Of a stretch of 50,381 bases of DNA, positions 27,256-36,664 are shown piece after piece. The notes beneath the pieces were generated by a model. That model worked only from the letters and a program-made list of their open reading frames with translations. It did not search any database and was not told where the DNA came from. How positions within the stretch are numbered: position 1 is the first letter of the stretch; each line of letters starts with the position of its first letter. Position numbers and translations under genes: made by a program. Source of the stretch: an uncultured Oscillospiraceae bacterium (lineage in GTDB: Bacteria > Bacillota > Clostridia > Oscillospirales > Oscillospiraceae); assembly GCA_934589145.1 (NCBI GenBank), contig CAKTNW010000014.1, positions 1 through 50,381 on the forward strand, read 5' to 3'.

Positions 27256-29343
27256 TTACATGATGCCGGAGCGCTCCTTGCTCTCGGCGATGGCGGCGTT
27301 CAGCTTCCGGGCTGGATAGTACACCAGCAGACCGAACACCGTGAAGATCACGCACATGCCCAGCAGGATCAGGGCACAGTTGCGGTAGGTGCTGCCGTAC
27401 ATGCCGCCGATGGTCTCGCGGATCATGTCCATGCCGTAGTGGAAGGGCATGAGGAAATAGAGCTCCTGGAACAGCATAGGCAGTACATGGATGGGGTAGG
27501 AGCCGCCGGAGCCTGCCACCTGAATGACCATGATGATGACGGCGGCGGCCATGCCCACGTTGTCCAGCGCATAGACCAGACCGAAGTTCATCATGGCGAA
27601 GTTCAGCGAGCAGATGCAGCAGGCCAGCACGAACCGTGCCGGCTCCACGCACTGGATGCCCACGAAGTACAGGCAGCCGAAGGCCGTCACCAGCGCTTGG
27701 GCCATCCCTACGAAGAAGAACAGCGTGAAGCGGCCGAAGTACCGCTCTATGGCGCGATAGCCCAGGAACTGGGGCTGGGTCACCGGCACCTTGATCATCA
27801 CCGCCGCCAGCAGCGAGCCCACGAACAGCGCCAGCATGATGTAGTAGGGGGACATGGCGGAGCCGTAGTCGCCGATCTCGTAGGCGATCTCCGTGTTCAT
27901 CTGTACCGGGGAGGCCAGATAGTCGGCGATGCCGTCGGGGTTGTTCTCCAGCATGTCCATGAATTCCCGGAAGGCGGCACTGTCGGTGATGCGGCGGATA
28001 TCCGCCTCCATATCCGTCAGATAGCCGGATACGGTATCGGCCAGCGTGGCGCCTGCCGCCAGCGTAGATTGAGACTGCTCCATGGCGGCGGCATAGGCGG
28101 CCAGCCTACCGGACAGGCCGTTCAACTGCACAGAACCGCTTTGCAGCAGCTCCTGCACCGAGCGCAGGGCGGCCAGCGCCTTGTCATTCTTCTCGTGAAC
28201 GAAATCGTTGACGTTCTGATTGGCCTGTAAGGCCGCCGCCCGGATGGTCTGCCGGGCCTCCGCTAAAAGATCCAACATCTGATCTTTGAAGCCCAAATCG
28301 CCCGCATTAGACACTTCTTCCCGCAGTATAGTCAGTTTTTCAATGGCGGCGTCGATCTTATCCGCCAGATCGGGCGCTTTGTCCTTCAGCTCTTGCAGGC
28401 GGTTCACCACATCGTCGATCTGGCGCATGATCTGCTGTTGCAAGAGGGTGGGGTCCTCGGCGGTGCCCCATTGGCGTAGCTTATTCTCCAGATCCACAAG
28501 ACTCTTATCAATGGCATCCAGCACAGCGACCACATCACCGGAGGTGTTGTCCGCAATATTAGAGCCGGTAGAGATCATGTCTCCCACGCTGCCAACGGTA
28601 CTGGAGGCATTCACCAGCACGCCGTTGACATCGTCCACGGTGATGGCCGCCGCCGTCAGCAGATCGTCGGCATTGTCCATGACATTATTCAACGAAGTTA
28701 AAAGCTTGCTGAGTTCGTTCGTCTGGTACTGGGCATCCTGTATTTTTTCGATAAGACTGTCTGCGATGTCCGCACTGCCCAGTCCCATGGCCCGAAATAT
28801 AGAACTGGCGGTGGTCAGTGCATCGGCTGTCTTTTCAACAATGGTATTATTGATTTGCTCCTGCACGGCGGTCTTGGCCTTGCCGGTGATCTTGGGGGCG
28901 ATGGCGTTCTTCTTTTCGTTTTCATAATACTGAATCCGGGGATGCTCCAACTCACCGTCCAGCAGGCTGATGAAATCACTGGTAAACTCCGCCGGGACGA
29001 TCAGCGCCGCGTAGTAGTCACCGGCGTACACGCCGTCCAGAGCGGTCTCCTGATCCTCCAGAAAGACCCACCCCATCTGGTCATTGCTCTCCAGGCCGTC
29101 AATTACCAGCTCACCGATGTTCAGGTGCAGGCCGAGGATCTCACAGCCCGCATCCTCGTTGGCCACGGCCACCTTGATATTGCCGGTGGAGGAGGGACCG
29201 TAGGGGTCCCAGTTGGAGAGAATGTTGAACCATGCGTACAGGCAGGGCACCAGACACAGGCCCATCATCACCACAACGGCAACCACGCTGGCGGTCAGCC
29301 GCTGCCAGTCGGCGCGAAAAACACGCCATATGTGCTTGATCAT
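27256..29343 (-). CDS. YhgE/Pip-family membrane protein 1
   Basis: The product is 695 residues. The N-terminal membrane helix (about 15-40) runs into the hallmark NILSNWDPYGPSSTGNIKVAV and the segment VYAGDYYAALIVPAEF typical of YhgE/Pip. A long extracytoplasmic helical part (about 180-490) follows, then five to six C-terminal helices of the ABC-2 permease type. Relatives include lactococcal Pip, a phage-infection protein, and the type VII secretion-associated EsaA. The cellular role is unclear, perhaps export of a lipid or peptide. It overlaps the small membrane protein gene as ATGA and is the third gene of its operon. Confidence 0.88.
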   Translation of the reverse strand: MIKHIWRVFRADWQRLTASVVAVVVMMGLCLVPCLYAWFNILSNWDPYGPSSTGNIKVAVANEDAGCEILGLHLNIGELVIDGLESNDQMGWVFLEDQETALDGVYAGDYYAALIVPAEFTSDFISLLDGELEHPRIQYYENEKKNAIAPKITGKAKTAVQEQINNTIVEKTADALTTASSIFRAMGLGSADIADSLIEKIQDAQYQTNELSKLLTSLNNVMDNADDLLTAAAITVDDVNGVLVNASSTVGSVGDMISTGSNIADNTSGDVVAVLDAIDKSLVDLENKLRQWGTAEDPTLLQQQIMRQIDDVVNRLQELKDKAPDLADKIDAAIEKLTILREEVSNAGDLGFKDQMLDLLAEARQTIRAAALQANQNVNDFVHEKNDKALAALRSVQELLQSGSVQLNGLSGRLAAYAAAMEQSQSTLAAGATLADTVSGYLTDMEADIRRITDSAAFREFMDMLENNPDGIADYLASPVQMNTEIAYEIGDYGSAMSPYYIMLALFVGSLLAAVMIKVPVTQPQFLGYRAIERYFGRFTLFFFVGMAQALVTAFGCLYFVGIQCVEPARFVLACCICSLNFAMMNFGLVYALDNVGMAAAVIIMVIQVAGSGGSYPIHVLPMLFQELYFLMPFHYGMDMIRETIGGMYGSTYRNCALILLGMCVIFTVFGLLVYYPARKLNAAIAESKERSGIM

Positions 29344-29975
29344 TGCGCTACCTCCTCTTCTTGGGACGGATCCTGCGGCACCTGCTGTGTCAGGTCGGAC
29401 GACAGGGCTTGCAGCGCTTGTGCCAGCAGCGCCAGATCGGTGGCTATCTTCTTGGGATCGGACTTGAGAATATTATCTATATCCAATGGAGCGGATATCG
29501 GTTCATCCACTACAGGCTGAGTGTTCTCCTCTGATGTAGGCGGAGTAATGAAATGGTTATCGCCCTCGACAGGAGGCGTTTCGGGCTCTGGTGTATCTTC
29601 TTCGGCCAGCTCCTCGCCCTTCCATTTCAGCAGCTGGGGCAGACGGGCGGTACGGCTCAGCTGGGGCAGGGCGATCAGCTGACCCAGCGTGGCTTGTTCT
29701 TCCTGCGTGATGTCCTGCAGCTTCTTTTGCAGCTCATAGTCCATATATTCCACACCGATGAGATAAGCTACCAAAGCAAACATGGACACAATCCACAGGA
29801 TCAGGGTAAAGACCTTGTTGCCCTCCGCCAGAAACATCAACAGCATCAATCCCAGTGTCACAACTACTAAAGCTCGCATGCCTACACGGATGCGGTGCTG
29901 ATTGTTTTTGTGCAGGGCCGCCACTTCCTCCATCAGCCGGTCATACATCTGATGATACTTTTCTTCCAATGTCAT
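29340..29975 (-). CDS. Two-helix membrane protein between the YhgE genes
   Basis: The product is 211 residues from MTLEEKYHQ, preceded by AAGGAGG; a GTG four codons earlier overlaps the ribosome site and is unlikely. It has a helical cytoplasmic start, two membrane helices (about 33-75), then a helical region and a Pro/Glu-rich linker (about 125-165) before a final amphipathic helix. No family is recognised. Its place between and overlapping two yhgE genes implies a joint complex. Confidence 0.75.
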   Translation of the reverse strand: MTLEEKYHQMYDRLMEEVAALHKNNQHRIRVGMRALVVVTLGLMLLMFLAEGNKVFTLILWIVSMFALVAYLIGVEYMDYELQKKLQDITQEEQATLGQLIALPQLSRTARLPQLLKWKGEELAEEDTPEPETPPVEGDNHFITPPTSEENTQPVVDEPISAPLDIDNILKSDPKKIATDLALLAQALQALSSDLTQQVPQDPSQEEEVAQ

Positions 29976-29991
29976 GAGACTCTGCACCTCC

Positions 29992-32049
29992 TTAAAACAG
30001 CTCCGTCTCTTCCAGCTTGGCCTCCATGAAATGGTTCAATCCCATGAAGGGCCGCCGTACCAGCAGGCCGATCACCAGCGCCGCCGCGGCAAACAGCAGC
30101 AGATACGCCATCTGCGTCATATAGTAGCTGCCATACAGGCCGCAGATGCACTCGCGCATGGCATCGATGGCGTAGGGGAAGGGGAAGAAGCGGTAGATCT
30201 TCTGATAGACCTCCGGCAGCAGCTCGATGGGGAAGGTACCGGAGGAACCGGCAATCTGCAGCACCATGACCACCACCACGATGGCCTTGCCCACGTCACC
30301 GAAGGACAGGGCCAACGAGTAGATCAGTAGACTGAAGGTCAGGGCCGTCAGCGCGCCGGTCAGATACAGCAGGCCCGGATGCAGGCATTGGATCTTCAGC
30401 AGAAACAGGTCGCCGGTGATGATGACCGCCGCCTGGATCTGGCTCAGCAGGAAGAAAATGATGTACCGGCCAAAGTACAACTGGGCGGGGGTGGGGTCCG
30501 TGAGTCCGTCCTTTCGGGCGTGAGGCTTCACCAGAGATACAAGAATGACACCGCCTACCCAGATGGCCAACACCGTATAGAAGGGGGCCATGGCTGAGCC
30601 GTAGTTCTCGATGGGATAGATGGGGGTGACGGTGGTCTGTACCATCTGGGAGAAGTACCGGCCGTACTCCTCTGGATCGCCGCTGAGGATATCCAGCAGA
30701 ATATCCATATACTCGTCGGCGGTCAGGCCCTGCAGCTTGTCGATGGTCTCGGACACCGACTGGGCCAGCCGGTCGGCAGCGGGCCGCAGCAGCGCCATGG
30801 TCTCGTCCAGCGCCAGCGCCGTGTCGGCCATTGCGTCGCGGACGGCGCGGGCATCGTCGCCCAGCCCCTTCACGCTTTCCATGGTACGGGAGACCTGACC
30901 CATGACGTTCTCCAGGTCCTTGCGCAGCTCATCGGCGGTGGGCGTCAGCTTTCCGGTCATATTGCCGATGGCGGCGACGATATTCCTGCAGTCGCTGATG
31001 GCGGTCTGCAGATCCTCGTTGTCCGGCAGCGCCGCCAGACGGCTTTGCAGCTGGTAGCACTTGGCGGCGATGTCACGGGCCAGCTTGGCGGCCGCGTGGC
31101 CTGCCGACTGCTGCTCCAGCCTGTTAGCCCATTCCGTCAGCTGGTCACCCAGCTGTCCCATGGCGGCGGCAGCCTCCTCAATGGCCTTGCGGGCCTCCTC
31201 CAGCTTGCTGTCGTCGGCCACGGCCTGCTGAAACTGATCCAGCGCCCGCTGTACCTTTTCCAGTGTCGTATAGATCATCCGGTCAAGCTCTGCCACAGTC
31301 TGTTGAAGCTTACTGGTGTCAGGCAGACTGCCATTGATATCCTGAATCGTCTGAGCTAGTTTGTCAGCGTCATAATCTGCTATGCTGTTTCGACCTGCTG
31401 CGTCAAAGGCATCCATAGTGGCCCGGCAGCCCGCCAGCAGATCCTGCACCTGATAGAACAGGCCCTTTACCGCCGCCTCGGGATCGTCCTCCGTCAGGTC
31501 GGCGGCCAGCAGGTTGGCCTGGGTCATGACCCGGCCGATGACCACTTCCAGGTAATTCTCGTTGATGGTACGCTTCAGGCTCTCCACCGCGGTATCGGTG
31601 ATCTTGGTGGCCACGGCGTTCTTCTTGGCGTTTTCATAGTAGGTGATGGAGGGCTTGCCCGTCCACTCCGTCAGCATGTGGAACATCTTATAGGTAAAGT
31701 CCTTGTCGATGACCACGGCAGCGTAGTAATCCCCGGCATAGACGCCGTCCATGGCCTGTTTCTCGTTGTCCAGAATGACCCAGTTGATGCTGGTGGCCTC
31801 CCGCAGGTCGTTGACCACGTCCTCGCCCTTGTTGGTAAAGACGCCGTCCTCGTCAGTATAGCCCTTGTCCAGCGAGACCAGGGCAATGGAGATGCCGCCG
31901 GTGTTGCCGTAGGGATCCCAGTTGGAATAGATGTTCAGCCATGCGTACAGGCTGGGCAGCACGGCAATTGCCAGCGCAACTAAGCAGGCGAAGAAACATT
32001 TGCTGAGAGATTTGATGTCAGTTTTGAATATCGTCCAGATATTGCGCAT
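29992..32049 (-). CDS. YhgE/Pip-family membrane protein 2
   Basis: The product is 685 residues from MRNIWTIF, with AAGGAGG well placed; an earlier ATG at 32067 overlaps that site. The architecture is that of the other YhgE protein: N-terminal helix with NIYSNWDPYGNTGGISIALV, the VYAGDYYAAVVIDKDF block, a long helical extracytoplasmic part with coiled-coil character, and a C-terminal membrane domain. The two proteins are related but clearly diverged, which suggests a heteromeric pair. It is the first gene of the operon, under the TetR-type operator. Confidence 0.88.
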   Translation of the reverse strand: MRNIWTIFKTDIKSLSKCFFACLVALAIAVLPSLYAWLNIYSNWDPYGNTGGISIALVSLDKGYTDEDGVFTNKGEDVVNDLREATSINWVILDNEKQAMDGVYAGDYYAAVVIDKDFTYKMFHMLTEWTGKPSITYYENAKKNAVATKITDTAVESLKRTINENYLEVVIGRVMTQANLLAADLTEDDPEAAVKGLFYQVQDLLAGCRATMDAFDAAGRNSIADYDADKLAQTIQDINGSLPDTSKLQQTVAELDRMIYTTLEKVQRALDQFQQAVADDSKLEEARKAIEEAAAAMGQLGDQLTEWANRLEQQSAGHAAAKLARDIAAKCYQLQSRLAALPDNEDLQTAISDCRNIVAAIGNMTGKLTPTADELRKDLENVMGQVSRTMESVKGLGDDARAVRDAMADTALALDETMALLRPAADRLAQSVSETIDKLQGLTADEYMDILLDILSGDPEEYGRYFSQMVQTTVTPIYPIENYGSAMAPFYTVLAIWVGGVILVSLVKPHARKDGLTDPTPAQLYFGRYIIFFLLSQIQAAVIITGDLFLLKIQCLHPGLLYLTGALTALTFSLLIYSLALSFGDVGKAIVVVVMVLQIAGSSGTFPIELLPEVYQKIYRFFPFPYAIDAMRECICGLYGSYYMTQMAYLLLFAAAALVIGLLVRRPFMGLNHFMEAKLEETELF

Positions 32050-32086
32050 AGTTCCTCCTTTTTGCATTTTTTGATTCTATCATGTC

Positions 32087-32190
32087 ATCATAGCAAAAGT
32101 CATATTTGAAAACCACGGTTGAAAAGACCGTTCCTTCCGAATTCTAAAGGAACAGCGTGTTTTACGCAGATTTGCGCAAAATGTGCAGTT
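32087..32190 (-). promoter_or_regulatory. yhgE promoter and operator, homologous to the metK promoter
   Basis: Read on the minus strand, the 32151-32190 palindrome has the core of the metK operator with a few changes. CTTTAGAATT, an ACCGTGG block and TTTTGCTATGATGA then follow in the same order and near the same spacing as before metK. TATGAT is at 32092-32087, 38 bases before the start codon. Confidence 0.7.
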
Positions 32191-32215
32191 TACGCAAAAG
32201 CTGTCCCTTGCGAGT

Positions 32216-32380
32216 TGTTTTCCAACAATTCTTCCAACAAACGCCCCAAATCTGCGCAAAACTCCCTGATACATATTAAAACAAATCAACACCAGAAGAA
32301 CCTCCAATCCCTTGCAGCACAAGGGATTGGAGGTTTTTCCTCGGTATGAATGGGTACAATGCAAAAGCATCCACGGTTTT
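32216..32380 (+). repeat. Right end of element A
   Basis: This is the second copy of the 165-base right end (see 18779-18942). It starts with two TTCCAACA arm-type repeats 12 bases apart and runs directly into att2. Apart from promoter elements, the 32.05-32.58 kb stretch holds no gene. Confidence 0.8.
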
Positions 32381-32425
32381 TTGGTAAGGATGAGGTCGGC
32401 GGTTCGAATCCGCCCAGCAGCTCCA
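32381..32425 (+). repeat. Attachment site att2, junction of elements A and B
   Basis: This is an exact 45-base copy of the tRNA-Thr 3' end. It is the right att of A and the left att of B. Confidence 0.93.
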
Positions 32426-32431
32426 ATATTT

Positions 32432-32464
32432 ACCGCTCGAATCGCAAGATTTGAGCGGTTTTTG
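32432..32464 (+). terminator. Terminator following att2
   Basis: A 12-bp stem (ACCGCTCGAATC/GATTTGAGCGGT, one G-U) with loop GCAA is followed by TTTTTGTTTT. Confidence 0.85.
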
Positions 32465-32524
32465 TTTTGCTTTTGCAACTTTTTGTAGCATTTGACAAAA
32501 TCGGCGGATGGAGGATTTTTCAGA

Positions 32525-32557
32525 AAAACCGACACAAAACCGACACAAAACCGACAC
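32525..32557 (+). repeat. Three tandem 11-bp repeats at the left end of element B
   Basis: AAAACCGACAC is repeated three times without gap or mismatch. One more exact copy lies at 48320-48330 near the right end, so these are probably integrase or excisionase arm sites. Confidence 0.7.
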
Positions 32558-32585
32558 CGATATACAAAATTAAGCCGAACAGGGG

Positions 32586-33815
32586 TTATCCCTGTCCGGC
32601 TTTTTTAATTGCTTCCTGTGTGATTGCGGCGGCCCGTTTCATGCTTTCTTGATCTGCGTGAGTGTACATTCTCAGCGTGACCGCCTTATCGCTGTGTCCC
32701 AGTACCTCCGAAACACTGGCCACATCAGCACCGTTGGTAATAGCAATGCTGGCGAAGGTATGGCGCAGCTTGTGCGGATGCAAATCAGGTATATCGCTGC
32801 GCTCGGAGAGCTTTTTCAGGTAGCGCGTGGGGCTTTGCGGGTGCATTGGCTCCGGGCTCCCCTCCTTCGTGAACACAAAGGCACTCACCGCTTTCTTTGC
32901 CTGCTCTATGCGGAGTTGACGCAGGAGGGCCATCGTGTCATCGCTTGCATAGACAACGCGAATACGTCCACTTTTGGGTGTGTCCAGATAGACACCCTTC
33001 GCCGCTGTATAGCAAAGATTTCCGGCAATCCGGATCTCGCCCGTTTTGAAGTTCACATTCTGCCATTTGAGAGCGCAGCACTCACCCCGGCGGATGCCGG
33101 TATCAATCAGAAGTCGTATTAACGCCTGCCACTTCAATGGTTCATCCTTCAACACGGCCAGCAGCCGCTTTACTTCCTCTGCTGTGTATGCCGCCGGTTC
33201 TGATGCCTTCACTTCATCCTTACGAGGTTTCGGACGTTCCACTTTATCCATGGGGTTCCGGTCGATCATATCGCCGAGGTAGGCCATCTTGAACAGCGTA
33301 TGCAGGATGGTGTAGGTCTTGATGACAGTAGCGTGTGCCTTACCCTGTGCCTGAATATCCAGCAGCAGCGCACTGATCTGCGCCGGTGTGATCTCTGGCA
33401 TTTTCATATCCCCCAGGGTGGGGTAGATTCGCCGGTCAAGACAATTCTGGTAGCTGGATCGTCCGTTTTCGCTCATTGTGACGGCCTTCGCGGGCATGAA
33501 CACACGCTCTCCATACTGGCGCAGGGTCAGTATCTTGGCCGCTTCTGCCGCCCGTTGAGCGGCCTTTGCCGCAGCTTCTGCGGTTTCCCGTGCGTCCTTC
33601 TCATGCTGCTCCGCGCGGCTTATGGCCTCGCCTGCATCACACTGGCGCTCAAACTCTGCCGACACGGCGGCAAGCTCGCGCTCAATGGCCTTCTTGCTCC
33701 AGCCCTCCGGCGCATACCAACGGCGGGTAAGGCGGGATTTGCCGCGGCCACGGCTGACGCTGATCTCATAGAAAACTTTGCCGGATTTGGTTGTCATTTT
33801 CCGGGTAGACGGCAT
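32586..33815 (-). CDS. int: Tyrosine integrase of element B
   Basis: The product is 409 residues. An Ala/Glu-rich helical segment (about 60-95) sits between the arm-binding N-terminus and the core-binding domain. The catalytic residues are Arg in DTGIRRGECCAL, the box HKLRHTFAS, His in LGHSDKAV and Tyr in RMYTHAD. It starts one base after the RhuM gene. It ends 160 bases from att2. Confidence 0.93.
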   Translation of the reverse strand: MPSTRKMTTKSGKVFYEISVSRGRGKSRLTRRWYAPEGWSKKAIERELAAVSAEFERQCDAGEAISRAEQHEKDARETAEAAAKAAQRAAEAAKILTLRQYGERVFMPAKAVTMSENGRSSYQNCLDRRIYPTLGDMKMPEITPAQISALLLDIQAQGKAHATVIKTYTILHTLFKMAYLGDMIDRNPMDKVERPKPRKDEVKASEPAAYTAEEVKRLLAVLKDEPLKWQALIRLLIDTGIRRGECCALKWQNVNFKTGEIRIAGNLCYTAAKGVYLDTPKSGRIRVVYASDDTMALLRQLRIEQAKKAVSAFVFTKEGSPEPMHPQSPTRYLKKLSERSDIPDLHPHKLRHTFASIAITNGADVASVSEVLGHSDKAVTLRMYTHADQESMKRAAAITQEAIKKAGQG

Positions 33816-33816
33816 A

Positions 33817-34824
33817 TCAGGTCGCCTCTTTCTTCGTTTTTCTTGTAACCTTTCTCTGTACGCCTTTCAACGACTGCAAATAGGCTTCTTCCACAGGCGA
33901 CAGGTTATCTTGCAGGTACTTCTTGTATTCGGCTTTTGCCTTCTCCATCGCCTGCGCATGGGATACACGTCCGGGGCCATCCAGCAGCTTTTCTCCGGTG
34001 GAAGAGAGGATCGCGTCCAGTTGTTGAATGTAGTCCTTCATGTGCATGGGATTGCGCCGCATAGCCTGTATTTCCGCAAAATCAAAATATCCGGATACCA
34101 AATTATTCAAAATCTTCAGCTCGTCGCCGTCTAAGTAGTTCTTGGCGATACCGATATCTTTCGCCGTAGGGAAGTCCCCGGAGAACGATTTCATCCCCAT
34201 AAACGGCTGTGTGGCGTCGGCGCGGTCATATACGACCTCCGCCGCTGTGTGGCCGTGGGCCGCATAGTGCAGCTTGTTTTGCACGATCTTAAAGAACAGC
34301 ACAGATTCCTTGCTCTTGGGGTCATAGTCCACGCTGGTGGCGTACAAATCCAGCACCTGGCGATACATGACTTTCTCCGACGACCGAATATCACGGATGC
34401 GGTCAAGCAATTCTTTCCAGTAATTGCCGCCGCCCAACTGCTTCAGGCGGTCATCGTCCATGGTAAAGCCCTTTATCATGTACTCCTTCAGGCGTTCCGT
34501 GGCCCACCGGCGGAACTGAGTGCCCCGGATAGACTTGACCCTGTAGCCAACAGAAATAATCACATCCAAATTGTAGTAGTCAACTTGGTATGTTTTTCCG
34601 TCCGTCGCAGTTGTTGCAAATTTTGCAACAACTGATTCCCGCTCCAATTCACCTTCATCAAAAATGTTTTTGATATGCCTGGAAACGGTAGACTTGTCCC
34701 TGTCAAATAGAGCGGCCATCTGATCCAGCGTGAGCCATACTGTATCGTTGTCAATTTTTACGTCAATATGTGTAAGACCATCTTCGGACTGATAAATAAT
34801 GATCTCGCTTTTATTCTCGTCCAT
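33817..34824 (-). CDS. RhuM-family protein
   Basis: The product is 335 residues. The sequence fits the RhuM family throughout: a winged-helix-like start (VWLTLDQMAALFDRDKSTVSRHIKNIFDEGEL), the motif YYNLDVIISVGYRVKSIRGTQFRRWAT and a C-terminal helical part with HAAHGHTAAEV-like residues. RhuM proteins are common on islands and next to restriction or toxin genes; their molecular function is not established. It is coupled to the integrase gene. Confidence 0.88.
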   Translation of the reverse strand: MDENKSEIIIYQSEDGLTHIDVKIDNDTVWLTLDQMAALFDRDKSTVSRHIKNIFDEGELERESVVAKFATTATDGKTYQVDYYNLDVIISVGYRVKSIRGTQFRRWATERLKEYMIKGFTMDDDRLKQLGGGNYWKELLDRIRDIRSSEKVMYRQVLDLYATSVDYDPKSKESVLFFKIVQNKLHYAAHGHTAAEVVYDRADATQPFMGMKSFSGDFPTAKDIGIAKNYLDGDELKILNNLVSGYFDFAEIQAMRRNPMHMKDYIQQLDAILSSTGEKLLDGPGRVSHAQAMEKAKAEYKKYLQDNLSPVEEAYLQSLKGVQRKVTRKTKKEAT

Positions 34825-34923
34825 ATATTTACCCCTGTTCTGCCCTGTGCTCCCGCATGGGGTTGCTTTTTTGTGGAAAACATGGCGCTATCAGCCTTTG
34901 GGACTCATATCGTCAGTATTACT

Positions 34924-35397
34924 TTAATCCTCAATGCTCGTTTTTGTCCTTTCTCTTTCCGTAACCGAATCAATGAGTTTTTTGATTTCACACGAATCTC
35001 TTAACGGAACACCCTTTGCATCTTTTATTATGACACCTGTTTCATCCTGCATTTTGAAAATTAGTTCCAAAGAAGATTTTAGCTGTTCCAAGGAGAGCCC
35101 CGTCGTATCAAACTTAAAGCCCACTTCACAGCCGCCATTATCCCTCAAATCCACGTCTGTAACTTTTAAGTGTCCATCCCAAAAGGTATCACCTTCTGTA
35201 AACGAAGCGTCGGTTAATTCGCTAACGTTACAACCAAGCGCAGATGCAATTCGAGCAAGTGTCTCATATTTTGGCTTTCGCAAATCTCTCTCCCATTGGC
35301 TGATACTTTGAAACGGGATGCCCATTTTCTGGGCCAATTCGTTTTGGGTCATGTTTGCTTTTTTCCTTGCCTCTTTTATACGTTCCCCAACAGTCAT
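34924..35397 (-). CDS. CI-like phage repressor
   Basis: The product is 157 residues. An N-terminal HTH_3 domain (ERIKEARKKANMTQNELAQKMGIPFQSISQWERDLRKPKYETL) is followed by a C-terminal part of unknown fold without the Ser/Lys pair of LexA-type peptidases. Diverging from a Cro-like gene across a promoter-operator gap, it should keep element B quiet. Confidence 0.85.
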   Translation of the reverse strand: MTVGERIKEARKKANMTQNELAQKMGIPFQSISQWERDLRKPKYETLARIASALGCNVSELTDASFTEGDTFWDGHLKVTDVDLRDNGGCEVGFKFDTTGLSLEQLKSSLELIFKMQDETGVIIKDAKGVPLRDSCEIKKLIDSVTERERTKTSIED

Positions 35398-35465
35398 GCG
35401 CTTTCACCTCATTGAGAACTATACCATGTCTCAAAAAATTTTTCAAGCATTTGAATGAAAAAATC

Positions 35466-35494
35466 TTGACTCAATCAAAAGAGTGTGCTAATAT
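35466..35494 (+). promoter_or_regulatory. Lytic-side promoter of element B
   Basis: TTGACT, a 17-base spacer and TAATAT point at the Cro-like gene. The region is rich in TCAAATGA/ACTC...GAGT half-sites that may be repressor operators. Confidence 0.75.
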
Positions 35495-35529
35495 TGAAAT
35501 ATAAATCAAATGAGTGAGGTGAAGCTATA

Positions 35530-35727
35530 ATGCGTATTCGTATCAATCGTGAAAAATTTGCGGCTGCACTTGTCCAGCTCGATATTACCGGCAACGAGCT
35601 GGCGGAACAAACCGGGCTTTCCCGCAGTACCATAACGGCTATTCGATCTGGGAAAAGTGTGAACAGAGAGACCGCGCAAAAGGTTGCATCTGTTTTGGGG
35701 GCCGAAATCATGAAGGTAGGTGACTGA
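35530..35727 (+). CDS. Cro-like helix-turn-helix protein
   Basis: The product is 65 residues, almost entirely an HTH_3 fold: DITGNELAEQTGLSRSTITAIRSGKSVNRETAQKVASVLG. It is the first gene rightward from the switch region, the Cro position. It has a GAGGTGAAG ribosome site. Confidence 0.85.
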   Translation: MRIRINREKFAAALVQLDITGNELAEQTGLSRSTITAIRSGKSVNRETAQKVASVLGAEIMKVGD

Positions 35728-35729
35728 AA

Positions 35730-35939
35730 ATGTGTGCTACGCAATTCTCAAAAGCATCCGCACCCTACCAAAAAATTTCAGAGGCCTGCCGCAGTACCGG
35801 ACTTTCGCAGTACTATCTGCGCCGCGGCTGTAAGGACGGCAGTGTCCCGCATATTCGGTCGGGGACAGTATATCTCATAGATGTCCCGGCACTGCTGGAA
35901 AAGCTGCGCCGCGAGGCCACCGGACAGATCGGCGGGTGA
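35730..35939 (+). CDS. Excisionase-type DNA-binding protein of element B
   Basis: The product is 69 residues of the MerR/excisionase helix-turn-helix style: ISEACRSTGLSQYYLRRGCKDGSVPHIRSGTVYLIDVPALLEKLRRE. It lies two bases after the Cro-like gene. It may act as excisionase with the B integrase. Confidence 0.7.
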   Translation: MCATQFSKASAPYQKISEACRSTGLSQYYLRRGCKDGSVPHIRSGTVYLIDVPALLEKLRREATGQIGG

Positions 35940-35945
35940 TGGGGC

Positions 35946-36653
35946 GTGGGAAAAACAGGCCGCGCAACATGGTTTCGGATCTATCTTGGTCAAAAAGCGT
36001 TTATCGACGGTTCAGATGACGCGGTAGTGGGACAAGCGTTGAAGGCTGCCTTGCACTACTTTTCCACGGGAGAGGTTCGGACTCTCGACGGCGCCGCTCA
36101 TGCGCTTTTCTGCTCCTTCCGTGAAAGTGTGGATGAGACCCTTTCGGACTTTGCGGCCACGAGCAAACGAAACGCGGAAAACGTGAGGAAGCGATGGGAC
36201 AAGAAGTTACCAAGCGATACGACTCGTACCGGTGGTAACGACTCGTTACCGAGCGATACAGATACAGATTTAGAAAAAGATGAAAGAGGGAGAGGAGAGA
36301 GTGAAGAAGACTCCCCCGCCCCCGCGTCAAAAATTTTTTCAGGAAACGAGCGGGGGTACGATCATGACAGCGACGCCTATGGACTGGCGGAATATTTCGC
36401 CAAGGAAAAGCTGGTTGATTTTCCCGGAAGTGCGCAACCTACGGAGCGCGAACTCCAGAAGTGGGCACAGGCGCTACAGGAGCTGCATGACGAGAACAAA
36501 GTGAAATGGGCAATCATGAAGGGAGCCATGAATTTCGCTCTGGACAGCGAATGGTGGAGCAAAAGAGTGCAGTCTATTTTCGATTTTAAGAGGAATTTCA
36601 ATAAACTTTTTGCTGAGGCAATACAGGAGCGAGGCTACATCCCCGAATCTTAG
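35946..36653 (+). CDS. DUF6291-like phage protein
   Basis: The product is 235 residues, with a GTG start because no ATG fits. Residues 1-85 resemble DUF6291 phage proteins (ATWFRIYLGQKAFIDGSDD ... ATSKRNAENVRKRWDKK). A low-complexity Asp/Glu/Ser linker follows and then a helical C-terminal domain (about 130-235) with SEWWSKRVQSIFDFKRNFNKLF, similar to the ends of phage replication-initiation proteins. A replication or initiator role is possible but not shown. Confidence 0.65.
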   Translation: MGKTGRATWFRIYLGQKAFIDGSDDAVVGQALKAALHYFSTGEVRTLDGAAHALFCSFRESVDETLSDFAATSKRNAENVRKRWDKKLPSDTTRTGGNDSLPSDTDTDLEKDERGRGESEEDSPAPASKIFSGNERGYDHDSDAYGLAEYFAKEKLVDFPGSAQPTERELQKWAQALQELHDENKVKWAIMKGAMNFALDSEWWSKRVQSIFDFKRNFNKLFAEAIQERGYIPES

Positions 36654-36664
36654 GAGGATTTTCC

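Noticed and set aside
32080..32557. Minus-strand frames containing RIRTADLILTKK and CWADSNRRPHPYQ
   Set aside because: These are translations of the tRNA-Thr 3' end (att2) and the right-end repeat read backwards, a common false annotation.
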